Positions 36,639 through 47,175 of a stretch of 64,000 bases of DNA are shown here, in pieces (position 1 is the first letter of the stretch; each line of letters begins with the position of its first letter). Both the position numbers and the translations under genes were made by a program. The notes below the pieces were generated by a model. That model made no database searches, was not told the DNA's origin, and was given only the letters and a program-made list of their open reading frames with translations. Source of the stretch: Aestuariibius sp. HNIBRBA575 (GTDB lineage: Bacteria > Pseudomonadota > Alphaproteobacteria > Rhodobacterales > Rhodobacteraceae); contig NZ_CP162414.1 in the NCBI RefSeq assembly GCF_040932005.1, forward strand, positions 709,501 through 773,500, read 5' to 3'.

Positions 36639-37687
36639 AGCCAATCCCCGCGTCCGGTGCCAACCGCATCCGCAACCGATGCAAATCCATCCCGTTTCAA
36701 CAACGCATCCAAACCACGCGTGATGTCATCCACCAGCGAAATCCCCCCGTAAACCAGCGCCGTATATAGCTGCACAGCAGAGGCCCCGGCGCGGATTTTT
36801 TCATAGGCCTGTTGGGCGCTGCCAACACCGCCGACGCCAATCAAGGGCAGGTCGGTTAGCGTGGACAATTGCGCCAGAACCCGCGTGGATTTTTCGAACA
36901 ATGGCGCGCCCGATAGGCCGCCTTTTTCCGGTCCGTTTGCAGATTTCAAATCAACGCGATCCAATGTGGTGTTGGTTGCGATGATCGCGGACAGGCCGGT
37001 TCGGCTGGCCACGTCGGCGATGTCCTGCAGGTCAGATGGGTCCAAATCGGGGGCGATTTTCAGGAAAATTGGCAGCGGTTTGGCCAGCTTTGAGTTTGCG
37101 TCCATGACGCCGGTCAGCAACGCTGATAACGCGGCTTTGCCTTGCAGGTCGCGCAGTTTTTCGGTGTTGGGGGACGACACATTGACCGTTGCGAAATCCA
37201 AATAGTCGCCGCAATGGGCCAGCACACGGGCGAAATCGTCGGCGCGGTCATCGCTGTCTTTGTTTGCCCCCAGGTTCAGGCCAATCACGCCGCCAGAAGG
37301 GCGTGCTGACAATTTGTCGGCCACGGCTTCCATCCCTTTGTTATTAAACCCAAACCTGTTGATCGCTGCGCGATCTTCGGTCAGGCGGAACAGGCGGGGT
37401 TTCGGGTTGCCCGGCTGTGGGCGTGGGGTGGCAGCGCCGACCTCAACAAAGCCAAATCCGCAGCGGGCCAGCGGGTGCAATGCCTCGGCGTTTTTGTCAA
37501 ACCCAGCGGCCAGCCCAACCGGATTGGGCAGATCCAGACCGGCAATCGAACAGGCCAAACGCGGGCTGGTAAATGGCCCGGATTTGGGGCCCAATCCTGC
37601 GCGCAACGCGGTCAGCGCCGCGCCATGGGCGGCTTCGGGGTCCATTTTATGCATTGCGGCCATGCCGATGCGTTCCAAAACCTTCAT
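36635..37687 (-). CDS. pyrD: Dihydroorotate dehydrogenase (quinone-dependent)
   Basis: The 350-aa flavoenzyme is class 2, oxidising dihydroorotate to orotate in pyrimidine synthesis with ubiquinone as electron acceptor. The N-terminal membrane-associating helix, [22 protein letters not shown], the active-site serine in [16 protein letters not shown] and [12 protein letters not shown] are all present. It overlaps the DUF952 gene upstream and arsC downstream by four bases each, so the three are translationally coupled. Confidence 0.95.
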   Translation of the reverse strand: MKVLERIGMAAMHKMDPEAAHGAALTALRAGLGPKSGPFTSPRLACSIAGLDLPNPVGLAAGFDKNAEALHPLARCGFGFVEVGAATPRPQPGNPKPRLFRLTEDRAAINRFGFNNKGMEAVADKLSARPSGGVIGLNLGANKDSDDRADDFARVLAHCGDYLDFATVNVSSPNTEKLRDLQGKAALSALLTGVMDANSKLAKPLPIFLKIAPDLDPSDLQDIADVASRTGLSAIIATNTTLDRVDLKSANGPEKGGLSGAPLFEKSTRVLAQLSTLTDLPLIGVGGVGSAQQAYEKIRAGASAVQLYTALVYGGISLVDDITRGLDALLKRDGFASVADAVGTGRGDWL

Positions 37688-38022
37688 GTCAGATCCCCAA
37701 ACACATGTGCGCCATTTTCAAACGGCAAATCCCGGCACCACACCACATCCGCCATGGTCAATGACGGTCGATAAAGATGCGGAAACAGCGCATCGCCACG
37801 CGATTTTTCCCATTTCAGATCAGCGCCAAACCCATCCGCGTCACATGCGGCCAGTTTCAATCCGGTCTGAGCGGTGAAATGTTTGGCGGCCGTTTCAGCG
37901 GCCTGATTTGCATCGGAAAAATGGATATACCCGTCGATCAGGTCGATTGGGGCACCGTCAAAGTGGCCATCCGCCTGAAATTGGGCCCATTGCGGGGCGG
38001 TCAGGATCTTGTAAATAAGCAT
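37684..38022 (-). CDS. DUF952 family protein
   Basis: The 112-aa protein has the DUF952 hallmarks: [26 protein letters not shown] and [15 protein letters not shown]. The fold is that of a glutathione S-transferase- or ADP-ribosyl-binding-like domain, but the biochemical role is unknown. It overlaps the upstream metalloprotease gene by 22 bases and pyrD by four, so it is translated as part of a chain. Confidence 0.88.
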   Translation of the reverse strand: MLIYKILTAPQWAQFQADGHFDGAPIDLIDGYIHFSDANQAAETAAKHFTAQTGLKLAACDADGFGADLKWEKSRGDALFPHLYRPSLTMADVVWCRDLPFENGAHVFGDLT

Positions 38023-38768
38023 GGCTTCACATGCAGTTTCCTGTCCATGCGGTCAAGCGCCGTGCCCGGTAATTCGTCTAAAGCCACATCAAAATCAGCA
38101 CCATTTCTGACGTCTTGGATCAGTTTATATAGCCCAGAGCACCCGGATTGATCGATGATATCGGTCACCAAACCCAATGACGCGCCATAAACCTGCGGCC
38201 AGTTTTCGCGCGTCACAACCGCACCCCAATCGCGCCACGTGTGTAAATCTGTGGTCCAGATCGCTTCCCCGACGGTCTGCGGGATCATCAGCCGGGAATC
38301 TGCCGAAATAAACGATGCCAGACCTTCGTCGAACCACATGGGATAAATCGGGTCGAAATAATCAACCCATGACCCAAATCCATGCAATTCCGCATGGGCG
38401 CGTTCATGGGTGACAATCATCGGGTTAATCCCCTGCGGTGACAGTAAAATGAACCGATCCCTCAGCGTTAAGCCAGAGGTGTGGATGCCAAAATCATCCG
38501 CGCATTCGACGGAATAGCAAAAAAGGAATGTCGGCGTTGCCTCTAACGGACCAAAGAACGCGCGATTGGTTCTGTCGGCCTGTGCGATCAAATCCAACGC
38601 CTGAGCGCTGCGGGAAACGTCGTCGATAAACAGGTTTGGCTGCACTTGGGTCAGGCCAAATAACTGAGGCGTTAAGGCGCGATGTTGGCCGGGCAGGGCA
38701 AAATACATCAGCCCTGCCGCGATGCTGATCAGGGTGAGTCCCCTAAAAATCCGATTCAGGCTGTGCAT
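38001..38768 (-). CDS. Membrane-anchored zinc metalloprotease-like protein
   Basis: The 255-aa protein has an N-terminal signal anchor (about 9-25) and a gluzincin core: HERAH at 121-125 (an HExxH motif) and Glu148 in WFDEGLASFIS, 23 residues later, as in peptidase-MA-type proteases. It therefore probably binds zinc and acts in the periplasm. Substrate is unknown; two cysteines in FCYSVECADD may form a disulfide. GAGG lies 5 bases before the ATG. The gene leads the DUF952-pyrD-arsC chain. Confidence 0.78.
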   Translation of the reverse strand: MHSLNRIFRGLTLISIAAGLMYFALPGQHRALTPQLFGLTQVQPNLFIDDVSRSAQALDLIAQADRTNRAFFGPLEATPTFLFCYSVECADDFGIHTSGLTLRDRFILLSPQGINPMIVTHERAHAELHGFGSWVDYFDPIYPMWFDEGLASFISADSRLMIPQTVGEAIWTTDLHTWRDWGAVVTRENWPQVYGASLGLVTDIIDQSGCSGLYKLIQDVRNGADFDVALDELPGTALDRMDRKLHVKPCLFTRS

Positions 38769-38929
38769 ATTAACCTCGCTTACCCAGCGTCACATTTGGG
38801 TATTTCTGCTTTGTTTTCAAGCGTCACGCTATTGTCACGCAGCAAAGTTAGGCCCAATGCCGAAGGATAACTTTGACTAAACGGCAAACCGTTGCCACTG
38901 TGAACCGGTCTAACGAGGGAGACACGAAA

Positions 38930-40489
38930 ATGATTGCCCGTATTTTAACAACAACATGTGCTTTGGCCCTAACAGCAGGCGCTGCCGCCGCTGATTATTC
39001 GCTGACCATTCTGCACACCAACGATTTCCATGCCCGGTTTGAGCCGATTTCGAAATACGATTCGGGATGTTCATCCGAAGACAACGCCGCCGGCGAATGT
39101 TTTGGGGGCACGGCCCGTCTGACCACCGCACTAGAAGAGGCGCGCGCGCGCAGCAACAATTCCATCCTTGTGGATGGCGGTGACCAATTCCAGGGCACGC
39201 TGTTTTACACCTATTACAAAGGCGCGATGGCTGCTGAGTTCATGAACCAGCTGGGCTATGACGCAATGACCGTGGGCAACCACGAATTCGACGACGGACC
39301 AGAAGTGCTGCGCGGATTTGTCGACAGCGTTGATTTCCCGGTTCTGATGTCCAACGCCGATTATTCCGGCGAAGCGTTGCTGGCCGATGCGATTCAGAAA
39401 TCCGTGATTATTGAACGGGGCGGCGAAGAACTGGGCCTGATTGGTTTGACACCACAAAACACCGATGAGCTGGCAAGCCCGGGACCCAACGTGATCTTTA
39501 CCGATCCATCTGAGGCCGTTCAGCAAGAGGTCGATCGTCTGACTGCCGAAGGTGTGAACAAAATTATTGTGCTTTCTCATTCCGGTTATGCTGTGGATCA
39601 GCAGGTGGCTGCGAACACCACCGGTGTCGACGTGATCGTGGGCGGGCATTCTAATACGTTGCTGTCCAACACCAATGACCGTGCCGAAGGTCCGTATCCA
39701 ACCATGGTTGGTGATACGGCGATCATTTCTGCCTATGCCTATGGGAAATTCCTGGGCGAGTTGAACGTCACATTTGATGATGAGGGTGTCATCACCGAAG
39801 CCGCGGGTGAACCGCTTGTGATGGATGGCAACGTCACCGAAAACGAAGCCGTGGTGGCGCGGATCGCAGAACTGGCGGCCCCATTGGAAGAAATCCGCAA
39901 CCGCGTGGTGGCTGAATCCGGCGATGCAATCGAAGGCGACCGGTCGGTCTGTCGTGCGATGGAATGCCCGATGGGCAACCTGATCGCCGATGCGATGCTG
40001 GCCCGTGTGGCTGACCAAGGCGTGTCGATTGCCATCCAAAACGGCGGCGGCATTCGTGCATCGATTGATGCAGGCGAAGTGACCATGGGCGAAGTTCTGA
40101 CGGTGCTGCCGTTCCAGAACACATTGTCCACCTTCGAGGTGACCGGCGAACAGGTTGTGGTCGCGCTTGAAAATGGTGTGTCCCAGATCGAAGAAGGCGC
40201 CGGGCGGTTCCCGCAGGTTGCAGGCATTACGTTCACCGTTGATCCCGCAGCCCAAGCAGGCGCGCGGATTTCTGATGTGATGGTCGGCGGCGAAGCCATC
40301 GATCCTGCCAAAGTTTACGGGGTTGTGTCCAACAATTACGTGCGCAATGGCGGCGACGGCTACGACGTGTTTGAAAGCGCGATGAACGCCTATGACTTTG
40401 GGCCGGATCTGGCCGATGTCACAGCGGAATTCATGGCGGAAATGGGCCCCTATCAGCCCTATACAGACGGCCGTATCACGCTGAAATAA
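38930..40489 (+). CDS. 5'-nucleotidase/UshA-type metallophosphatase
   Basis: The 519-aa protein has a signal peptide (about 1-20), an N-terminal metallophosphoesterase domain (ILHTNDFHARF, DGGDQFQGT, GNHEFDDG, VGGHSNTLL) and a C-terminal nucleotide-binding domain (NGGGIRAS, FQNTLSTFE, GGDGYDVF). Such periplasmic enzymes hydrolyse nucleotides or 2',3'-cyclic nucleotides to nucleosides, which would feed the salvage operon elsewhere in the window. The ATG at 38930 is chosen because GAGGGAG lies about 7 bases before it. A strong terminator follows. Confidence 0.92.
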   Translation: MIARILTTTCALALTAGAAAADYSLTILHTNDFHARFEPISKYDSGCSSEDNAAGECFGGTARLTTALEEARARSNNSILVDGGDQFQGTLFYTYYKGAMAAEFMNQLGYDAMTVGNHEFDDGPEVLRGFVDSVDFPVLMSNADYSGEALLADAIQKSVIIERGGEELGLIGLTPQNTDELASPGPNVIFTDPSEAVQQEVDRLTAEGVNKIIVLSHSGYAVDQQVAANTTGVDVIVGGHSNTLLSNTNDRAEGPYPTMVGDTAIISAYAYGKFLGELNVTFDDEGVITEAAGEPLVMDGNVTENEAVVARIAELAAPLEEIRNRVVAESGDAIEGDRSVCRAMECPMGNLIADAMLARVADQGVSIAIQNGGGIRASIDAGEVTMGEVLTVLPFQNTLSTFEVTGEQVVVALENGVSQIEEGAGRFPQVAGITFTVDPAAQAGARISDVMVGGEAIDPAKVYGVVSNNYVRNGGDGYDVFESAMNAYDFGPDLADVTAEFMAEMGPYQPYTDGRITLK

Positions 40490-40513
40490 GCTGTTTCAAA
40501 GTGCGATCAAATT

Positions 40514-40546
40514 CCCCGGCAAGTGTCTATCTTGTCGGGGTTTTTT
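40514..40546 (+). terminator. Intrinsic terminator after the 5'-nucleotidase
   Basis: A 10-bp stem with one G-T pair (CCCCGGCAAG with CTTGTCGGGG) and a 7-base loop is followed by TTTTTT. It lies 25 bases after the stop codon. Confidence 0.92.
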
Positions 40547-40562
40547 CATTTAAAGCAAGAAT

Positions 40563-40781
40563 ATGAATACCGATTTCAGAGCCAAAGCCATTGCCATTTG
40601 TGACGCCAAAATCGCCCAGAAAGGCGACAATGTTGGCCTGTCTTTTTATGCGTTTTTCAAAAACAAAAACGACGATCCGGTGACGCTGATGCAGGTGGCG
40701 CAATGGTGGATTGAAACCCATCAATTGGATCACTTTGAAAAAGCATTCAAAATCCGCGCGATGCTGGCGGATGGGGTGTGA
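40563..40781 (+). CDS. Small conserved hypothetical, 72 aa
   Basis: The 72-aa protein is charged and helical, with CDAKIAQKGDNVGLSFYAFF and WWIETHQLDHFEKAFKIRAML segments that resemble DUF6500-type small proteins; that name is from memory and not certain. It starts right after a terminator, with a weak AAAGCAAGA ribosome site. It is cytoplasmic and the role is unknown. Confidence 0.65.
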   Translation: MNTDFRAKAIAICDAKIAQKGDNVGLSFYAFFKNKNDDPVTLMQVAQWWIETHQLDHFEKAFKIRAMLADGV

Positions 40782-40826
40782 CCAAAGGGCGATTTGATCC
40801 CGCCGCTTGGTCTGTTAAAATAGGGC

Positions 40827-41132
40827 ATGGACCATCCATTGATTGATCTGATTTCAGCTAAAATTCGCGCAGCCGAGGCGGCGGGTGAATTTGACAATCT
40901 GCCCGGCGCAGGCAAACCATTGCCGCCCTCAGATGATCCAAAAAACGCGCTGTTCCATCGTTTGATGAAAGAAAACGGGGCCACGCCCGAATTTGTGTCG
41001 CTGTCGCGGGAATTGGCCAAGTTGCGGGCCGAATTGAACGACACGGATGACCGCACCAAACGCCGCGAGATCATGAAAAACATGTCGATGATGGAGGCCA
41101 AAATAGATATGGCCCGCAAGGCGTATCGCTAA
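40827..41132 (+). CDS. DUF1992 family protein
   Basis: The 101-aa protein has the DUF1992 pattern: [28 protein letters not shown] followed by a helix-rich second half with arginines and lysines. Eukaryotic relatives include DNAJC28, but the bacterial role is unknown. It follows the small 72-aa gene by 45 bases on the same strand. Confidence 0.85.
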   Translation: MDHPLIDLISAKIRAAEAAGEFDNLPGAGKPLPPSDDPKNALFHRLMKENGATPEFVSLSRELAKLRAELNDTDDRTKRREIMKNMSMMEAKIDMARKAYR

Positions 41133-41191
41133 ATTTTGGCGCGCTAGAACCTGATTCATATCAAGGGCACGCTAGCTATCATCCGCTAAAA

Positions 41192-41212
41192 CATAGCAAT
41201 TGTTGTGCTATG
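41192..41212. promoter_or_regulatory. Inverted repeat upstream of the ABC export genes
   Basis: CATAGCA (41192-41198) and TGCTATG (41206-41212) are perfect 7-bp arms separated by ATTGTTG. They end 15 bases before the ABC ATP-binding protein ATG and just before its AGGAG site. This is a candidate operator for a TetR- or MarR-type regulator; the regulator is not in the window next to it. Confidence 0.45.
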
Positions 41213-41227
41213 CACAGGAGCGTAATC

Positions 41228-41935
41228 ATGCCAGCCCCCGCATTTCGAACCCAAGGCATCAAGAAAATCTATGGCGAAGGCGACGCTGCCGTGCATGCGT
41301 TGCGCGGCGTGGATTTGGTGGTGCCGCAGGGCGAAATCGTTGTGCTGTTGGGCGCGTCTGGATCGGGCAAATCCACGTTGTTGAATATCCTCGGCGGGCT
41401 GGATCAACCCAGTATCGGTCAGGCATGGTTTCAGGATGTTGAACTGAGCGCGATGAGCGATGCACAGCTGACCCAATATCGGCGCGACCATGTTGGGTTT
41501 GTGTTTCAGTTCTACAATTTAATGCCTTCGCTGACGGCGCGTGAAAATGTCGAATTGGTCACCGAAATTGCCCGCGATCCGATGGACCCTGATCAGGCGT
41601 TGGGGCTGGTGGGTCTGTCTCAGCGGGTTGATCATTTTCCGGCGCAATTGTCGGGTGGGGAACAACAAAGGGTCGCCATCGCACGCGCCATCGCCAAACA
41701 GCCGACCGTGTTGTTTTGCGACGAACCAACCGGCGCGCTAGACAGTAAAACCGGCCGCGACGTGTTAGAGGTGCTGAAATGCACCAATGAAACCTTGGGG
41801 ACGACCATCATGATCGTGACCCATGCCGCAGCCACAGCGGCCATGGCGGATCGGGTCATACACTTTGCGGATGGTAAAATCCGACAGGTGGTCGTGAACG
41901 CCGAAAAAACCGACCCCAAGGACATCCATTGGTAA
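41228..41935 (+). CDS. ABC transporter ATP-binding protein (LolD/MacB-like)
   Basis: The 235-aa ATPase has Walker [10 protein letters not shown] (42-50), signature [15 protein letters not shown] and Walker [13 protein letters not shown], the last with the typical MacB/LolD wording. AGGAG lies 7 bases before the ATG at 41228, preferred to the in-frame ATG at 41210. It powers the FtsX-type permease that follows, whose TTG start overlaps its stop by seven bases. With the HlyD-like protein downstream it forms an export system. Confidence 0.93.
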   Translation: MPAPAFRTQGIKKIYGEGDAAVHALRGVDLVVPQGEIVVLLGASGSGKSTLLNILGGLDQPSIGQAWFQDVELSAMSDAQLTQYRRDHVGFVFQFYNLMPSLTARENVELVTEIARDPMDPDQALGLVGLSQRVDHFPAQLSGGEQQRVAIARAIAKQPTVLFCDEPTGALDSKTGRDVLEVLKCTNETLGTTIMIVTHAAATAAMADRVIHFADGKIRQVVVNAEKTDPKDIHW

Positions 41936-44295
41936 GTCCGCTGACCCATAAATTGCTGCGTGATCTATGGCGCATGAAAGGCCAAGCCATCGCCATTGGT
42001 CTGGTCATTGCCGTTGGCGTCGCCCTACAAGTGATGATGAGCGGGGTGTATAATTCGGTCGAAGAAACCCGCCGCGCCTATTATGAACGCTATCGTCTGG
42101 CGGATATGTTTGCCCCGGTGATGCGGGCGCCGGATCGGCTGATTGCGGGCATGTCAGAAATTGCTGGTGTGGCAGGGGCCCAAGGCCGCGTGACAGGGGC
42201 GGCCCTGATCGACATTCCCGGCCAGCCGGTCCCGGTTCAGGCGCGCGCTGTGTCCCTGCCTGACCACGGCGCGCCACGGCTTAACGATGTGTATCTGACC
42301 GATGGCCGGTTGCTAAACCCTAGTCATAGCGACGAAATCCTGTTGCTTGAAAGTTTTGCAAACGCCCATGACCTGTCCCCCGGCGACACGTTGCGCGCCA
42401 CCATGAACGGGGCACAGCGCGCGTTTGTGGTTGTCGGCTTGGCACAATCGCCAGAGTTTTTATACACAACGGCCCCCGGTGAAATGGTCCCCGATGATGC
42501 CCGGTTTGGTGTCATCTGGATGAGCAGATCCGCGCTGTCCGCTGCCTATGACATGCAGGGTGCGTTTAACGAAATGTTGCTGTCTTTGACGCGCGGTGCA
42601 GATGAACAGGCGGTGATGGCTGCGGTGGATGATGTGCTGGACCCTTATGGCGGGCAGGGCGCCTATGGGGTGGCGGATCAGTTTTCCAACATGTTCATTC
42701 AAAACGAACTGACCCAGTTGGAACAAAACGCCACTTGGGTTCCGCCGGTGTTTTTGGCCGTGGCGGCGTTTCTGCTCAACATTGTCATCACCCGCATGGT
42801 GCAGGCCGAACGCGAAGAAATCGGATTAATGAAGGCGTTTGGCTACACAAATTGGGAAGTTGGGTCCCATTATTTCAAGCTGATCCTCACCATCGCCATC
42901 GGAGGGGCCTTGGCGGGTTGTTTGCTGGGTATTGCGGGCGGGCGCGGCATGGTCGAGCAGTACCTGATCTATTTCAAATTCCCGTTTTTGGTGTTTCAAC
43001 TTGATCCGCGATCCTTTGTGATTGGCGTCTCTGTGTCGGTATTGGCCGCCTCTGCTGGGGGGATTTTGGTGCTGCGGCAGGTTTTTGCGTTGACCCCGTC
43101 TCAGGCGATGCGCCCACCTGCGCCGCCGGATTATTCCCGATCCTCAAAGCTAAGCGGCGTTTTAGCGCGCTATCTGGATCAACCCACCCGCATGGTGCTG
43201 CGCCGGATCACCCGACAGCCGCTGCGCATGGCGGGGGCGATGTTTGGGATCGCGGCGGGGATGGCGTTATCATCGGGGATGTTGACGATTTTTGCCGCCT
43301 TTAACCACACAATTGATCTGACATTCACGGTCGAAAACCGCGCCGACATTTCCGTCGCCTTTGTGCAGCCAGTATCGGATAAAACCCTGTTTGAGCTGCG
43401 CAATCATCCGGGCATTCACGCGGTTGAACCGATGCGGTCCGTTTCGGTCGTGCATCACAACGGGCGGTTTTCCGAACGTGGCGCCATTACGGGCCTATCG
43501 ATGGGGGCGGACCTGTATCGCGCCATTGATGCGAATGAACAGCCCATCGCGCCGCGCAGCGACGGCATTATCCTGTCGACCACTTTGGCGCGCAAATTGG
43601 CGATAGAGCCGGGCGATATGTTAACCGTTGAGGTCCGAGAAGGCCGCCAACCCGTGCTGGACCTGCCTGTCGTTGGCATCGCCGAGGCATTCCTGGGCAT
43701 GCCGGCCTATATGGAAATCGACGCGCTCAGCCGGGCCTTGGGGGAACCGGGGCATGTGTCGGGCGCGTATCTGAGCATCGATGACGCGTTTGCCGACGAC
43801 ATTTATCGCTGGCTAAAGGATCTGCCGGTTGTGGCCGGGGTCAGCCCGAATGCACAGGCGCAGGCCGCGTTTGAAAAAATGCTCAACGAAGGGGCAGGGG
43901 CCGTGCGTTATGTGATGGGGACGATGGCGTTTATCATCACATTTGGCATTGTCTATAACGCCGCGCGCATCGCCTATGCGGAACGGGCCCGCGATCTGGC
44001 CTCTTTGCGGGTGATCGGGTTTACCAAAGGCGAAGCCGCCTTTGTTTTGCTGGGCGAATTGGGCTTGGTGACCGCGATGGCCCTGCCGATTGGGGCCTTG
44101 GGCGGGCATTACCTGTCGTTGTTATTGGCGCGCGCCTTTTCGGGGGATTTGTTCCACATTCCGGTGCTGTTCAGCCCAGAAAGTCTGGGATTTGCAGGGC
44201 TGGTTGTGATTGTCGCTGCAATTGTATCGGGTGTGTTGGTGAAACGTGATCTGGATCGGGCCGAATTGGTTCTGGCCCTAAAAACACGCGAATAA
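41929..44295 (+). CDS. FtsX-type ABC permease
   Basis: The 788-aa protein has about eight membrane helices: one near residue 20, a cluster near 275-385, one near 435-455 and three near 665-775, separated by two large periplasmic loops, the layout of a fused MacB-type permease with two FtsX domains. The TTG start at 41929 overlaps the ATPase stop; AAGGA lies about 6 bases before it. It works with the upstream ATPase and downstream HlyD-like protein. The substrate (lipid, peptide or drug) is unknown. Confidence 0.9.
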   Translation: MVSPLTHKLLRDLWRMKGQAIAIGLVIAVGVALQVMMSGVYNSVEETRRAYYERYRLADMFAPVMRAPDRLIAGMSEIAGVAGAQGRVTGAALIDIPGQPVPVQARAVSLPDHGAPRLNDVYLTDGRLLNPSHSDEILLLESFANAHDLSPGDTLRATMNGAQRAFVVVGLAQSPEFLYTTAPGEMVPDDARFGVIWMSRSALSAAYDMQGAFNEMLLSLTRGADEQAVMAAVDDVLDPYGGQGAYGVADQFSNMFIQNELTQLEQNATWVPPVFLAVAAFLLNIVITRMVQAEREEIGLMKAFGYTNWEVGSHYFKLILTIAIGGALAGCLLGIAGGRGMVEQYLIYFKFPFLVFQLDPRSFVIGVSVSVLAASAGGILVLRQVFALTPSQAMRPPAPPDYSRSSKLSGVLARYLDQPTRMVLRRITRQPLRMAGAMFGIAAGMALSSGMLTIFAAFNHTIDLTFTVENRADISVAFVQPVSDKTLFELRNHPGIHAVEPMRSVSVVHHNGRFSERGAITGLSMGADLYRAIDANEQPIAPRSDGIILSTTLARKLAIEPGDMLTVEVREGRQPVLDLPVVGIAEAFLGMPAYMEIDALSRALGEPGHVSGAYLSIDDAFADDIYRWLKDLPVVAGVSPNAQAQAAFEKMLNEGAGAVRYVMGTMAFIITFGIVYNAARIAYAERARDLASLRVIGFTKGEAAFVLLGELGLVTAMALPIGALGGHYLSLLLARAFSGDLFHIPVLFSPESLGFAGLVVIVAAIVSGVLVKRDLDRAELVLALKTRE

Positions 44296-44309
44296 ATGGG
44301 GGTTTGAAT

Positions 44310-45545
44310 ATGGCCAAGGCGAAAAAACGGTCACGGGCCGTGATGACAATTCTGGTGGTCGGATTGATCGGTGCGGCGCTGACGGCGGCGTTCTGGCCCC
44401 GCCCAACCATGGTGGATTTGGGCGAAATCACCCGCGCCCCGATGATGGTCACCATCGACGAAGAGGGGCGCACGCGCGTGCATGACGCCTATATTGTATC
44501 CACGCCTGTGGCCGGGCGATTGTTACGCGTGACAGGCTTGCCCGGTGATCCGGTGACGCGCGGCGAAACCGTGGTGGCCAATATGCGTCCGCATAATCCA
44601 ACGGTGCTGGATGTGCGCACCCGTGAACAGGCTCAGGCGCTGGTTGCCGCCGCGCAGGCCGGGCTTCGGGTGGCGCAGGCCAATTTGAATTCCGCAATGG
44701 CCAACAATGACTTAGCGCAATCAGATTTGGACCGAACACGTCAATTGGCTGGGTCTGGCACCGCGTCGCAGGCGGCCTTGGATCGGGCTCAGTCAGCGGC
44801 GCGTGCGGCTTTGGCTGCGATCGACACGGCGCAGGCCGCGATTGCCATGCGCGAGGCGGAACTCACCAATGCGCAGGCGCAATTGATTGGGTTTGATGAT
44901 CAGGGGCTTGCCAATGCGCTGGGCGATGGGGCGCAGGACACGATTGCGCTTTTCTCGCCGATCAATGGCACCATTTTGCGGGTGATCCAACAATCGGAAA
45001 CCATCCTACCCGCAGGGGCGCCAGTGATGGAAATCGGCAATGTTCAGGCGGACTTAGAGGTGGTCGTCGATCTGATTTCGTCCGATGCCGTCCAAGTGAG
45101 CGTGGGGGATCGCGTGATTGTGCAGGATTGGGGCGGGCCGGTTGATCTGTCCGGGGTTGTGCGCCGGATTGATCCCTTTGGGGTGACGAAATATTCGGCG
45201 CTCGGCGTAGAAAAGCAACGCGTCAGTGTCGTCATTCACCTAAACAGCGATGTGGCGGATCGCGCCGCGTTGGGCCACGGGTTCCGCGTCGAAGCCCGGA
45301 TCGTGGTCTGGGAAAATGATAATACGTTAACGATCCCAGCCAGCGCGTTGTTTCGGCATCAGGACGGCTGGGCCACCTTTGTCGTAGAGGATGGAATTGC
45401 CCGGCATACCTTTGTTTCCATTGGGAAAATGAACGGGATTTCTGCCCAGGTCCTAGATGGCGTCATGGCTGGTCAAAACGTGGTTCTTTACCCGTCCGCC
45501 GGGCTGGTGGATGGCGCAAAAGTGGCGCAACGGGTTGTGGAATAA
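44310..45545 (+). CDS. HlyD/MFP-type periplasmic adaptor
   Basis: The 411-aa protein has an N-terminal membrane helix (about 11-30), a lipoyl-like segment, a long alanine-rich helical hairpin (about 110-200, with many QAQ and AANL repeats) and a beta-barrel domain (PASALFRH). These are the features of membrane-fusion adaptors of ABC and RND exporters. It follows the permease by 14 bases. It would link the inner-membrane pump to an outer-membrane channel that is not in this window. Confidence 0.9.
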   Translation: MAKAKKRSRAVMTILVVGLIGAALTAAFWPRPTMVDLGEITRAPMMVTIDEEGRTRVHDAYIVSTPVAGRLLRVTGLPGDPVTRGETVVANMRPHNPTVLDVRTREQAQALVAAAQAGLRVAQANLNSAMANNDLAQSDLDRTRQLAGSGTASQAALDRAQSAARAALAAIDTAQAAIAMREAELTNAQAQLIGFDDQGLANALGDGAQDTIALFSPINGTILRVIQQSETILPAGAPVMEIGNVQADLEVVVDLISSDAVQVSVGDRVIVQDWGGPVDLSGVVRRIDPFGVTKYSALGVEKQRVSVVIHLNSDVADRAALGHGFRVEARIVVWENDNTLTIPASALFRHQDGWATFVVEDGIARHTFVSIGKMNGISAQVLDGVMAGQNVVLYPSAGLVDGAKVAQRVVE

Positions 45546-45601
45546 GGTGCCGCCTGTCTAGGGGTGGTTGCATTCGATCCCCGAGCGCCTAATTAACGCC
45601 C

Positions 45602-46531
45602 ATGACCCAGTTTTCGCCCGCCGCCCCGACCCGCGACCCGTTAGAGGCCATATTGCTGTCTGGCGGTGGTGTGTTGGCCGTGATCACCGGTGTCGATGGC
45701 CCCTCCTATCGCCCATTGGGGGCGATGATGGCCTTTTTGCCCGATGGCACCCGCGCCGGGACCCTGTCATCGGGATGCATCGAGGCCGACCTTGCTATCC
45801 ATGCACAAAATGCCACGGCGGAAAATGCAACTAAAACAGTGCTTTATGGCGTTGGATCGCCGTTTGTGGACATTCAGCTGCCCTGCGGTGGTGGGTTGCA
45901 GATTACCCTGATCCCGCGGCCCGATTTATCAGCGATAAACGATATCCAAACCGCGCGCAGTGGTCGTATTTCAACGGCGCTGGCCCTGAACGCACAAACC
46001 GGCACGATGTCCGCCAGCGACCATGCGCAAACCGGCTGGGACGGTGATGTTTTTAACGTCCACTTCCCGCCACAGCTCAAGTTTCTGGTCTTTGGCAAAG
46101 GTCCAGAAGCCAGCACTTTTTCCGGGTTGGTGCAATCTGCGGGATATCCAATTGTGCTGCTGTCCCAAGATGACGAAACCCTGCAATTTGGACATGATAT
46201 TGGGGTGCAGACCCGCCACCTGACCCGCCCCCATATTCCGGCAGATATGACCATCGATGATCAATGCGCTGTCATTCTGTTTTTTCACGATCACGATTGG
46301 GAACCCCAAATATTAAAGGACGCTTTGACAACGCCCGCCTTTTATATCGGGTCCCAAGGCAGCCAGCGTGCACGTGATAACAGATTGAAAACGCTTCTAG
46401 AAATGGGGGTTTCGAAAGCTGATCTGGACCGTTTGTTTGGTCCCGTTGGGCTGATCCCATCGGTTCGCGATCCCCGCACACTTGCCGTGTCCGTGCTGGC
46501 CGAAATTCTGAAAAATGCGGGCGCGCAATAG
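45602..46531 (+). CDS. XdhC-like molybdenum cofactor insertion protein
   Basis: The 309-aa protein has the two XdhC/CoxI blocks: VDGPSYRPLGAMM then GTLSSGCIEADLA in the N-terminal half, and FYIGSQGSQRARDNRLKTLLEMG in the C-terminal half. It helps insert sulfurated molybdopterin into a xanthine dehydrogenase- or CO dehydrogenase-type enzyme. No such enzyme lies nearby, so this copy may serve one encoded elsewhere. It follows the adaptor gene by 56 bases but has no strong ribosome site. Confidence 0.88.
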   Translation: MTQFSPAAPTRDPLEAILLSGGGVLAVITGVDGPSYRPLGAMMAFLPDGTRAGTLSSGCIEADLAIHAQNATAENATKTVLYGVGSPFVDIQLPCGGGLQITLIPRPDLSAINDIQTARSGRISTALALNAQTGTMSASDHAQTGWDGDVFNVHFPPQLKFLVFGKGPEASTFSGLVQSAGYPIVLLSQDDETLQFGHDIGVQTRHLTRPHIPADMTIDDQCAVILFFHDHDWEPQILKDALTTPAFYIGSQGSQRARDNRLKTLLEMGVSKADLDRLFGPVGLIPSVRDPRTLAVSVLAEILKNAGAQ

Positions 46532-46596
46532 GCGGGTTCACGACCTGTCAATCAATTTCCCTTACCCAAGATGCAAATCCAATCGCGGAGGCGCAG

Positions 46597-47142
46597 ATGA
46601 AAGGTATTGTTTTTCGGGAATTCATCGATTTTGTCGAAGAAGCGCTCGGCGAGGATGTCGCCGATGACATGATCACGGATGCCAATCCCAGTTCGGGCGG
46701 CGCCTATACATCCGTTGGGAAATACGATTGGCAGGAACTGGTTGATATGGTTGTTGCCTTGTCGCACATCACGCAAAAACCGGTCCCTGATTTGGTGGCG
46801 TCATTTGGTCATCACCTGTTTGGCCGGTTTTCTGCCCTATATCCCGCCTTTTTTGAGGGGCAAAACGACGTGTTTGCGTTTCTGGAATCCGTCGAAAATC
46901 ACATACATGTCGAAGTGAAAAAACTGTATCCAGATGCGGAATTGCCAAAACTGGACACCCGACCAGATGGGGACGGGGTGCTGGTCATTCGCTACACGTC
47001 CTGCCGTCCGTTTGGGGACCTTTGTGTTGGCATGATCGAAGGTTGCGCTGCACATTTCAATGAAACCGTGTCGATCACGCATACCGCACATGCAGACGGG
47101 CTTGATATTCGGATCGTGCGTGAACAGGCCGCCGCGGCATAG
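46597..47142 (+). CDS. H-NOX heme-nitric oxide/oxygen-binding sensor
   Basis: The 181-aa protein is an H-NOX domain: MKGIVFREFIDFVE at the start, the proximal heme histidine probably His104 in HIHVEVKKLYP, and the propionate-binding YxSxR motif as Tyr133, Ser135 and Arg137 (YTSCR). It binds heme and so NO (or oxygen or CO) in the cytoplasm. GGAGG lies 6 bases before the ATG. The next gene, 33 bases downstream, encodes a GGDEF-EAL protein, the usual H-NOX partner, so the two probably form an NO-responsive cyclic di-GMP module. Confidence 0.94.
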   Translation: MKGIVFREFIDFVEEALGEDVADDMITDANPSSGGAYTSVGKYDWQELVDMVVALSHITQKPVPDLVASFGHHLFGRFSALYPAFFEGQNDVFAFLESVENHIHVEVKKLYPDAELPKLDTRPDGDGVLVIRYTSCRPFGDLCVGMIEGCAAHFNETVSITHTAHADGLDIRIVREQAAAA

Positions 47143-47175
47143 TCCAATCTGCTAAGTGAATGGAATTAGGCGAAA

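Noticed and set aside
39131..40255. 374-residue minus-strand frame opposite the 5'-nucleotidase
   Set aside because: The opposite strand carries clear metallophosphatase motifs, and this frame has none.
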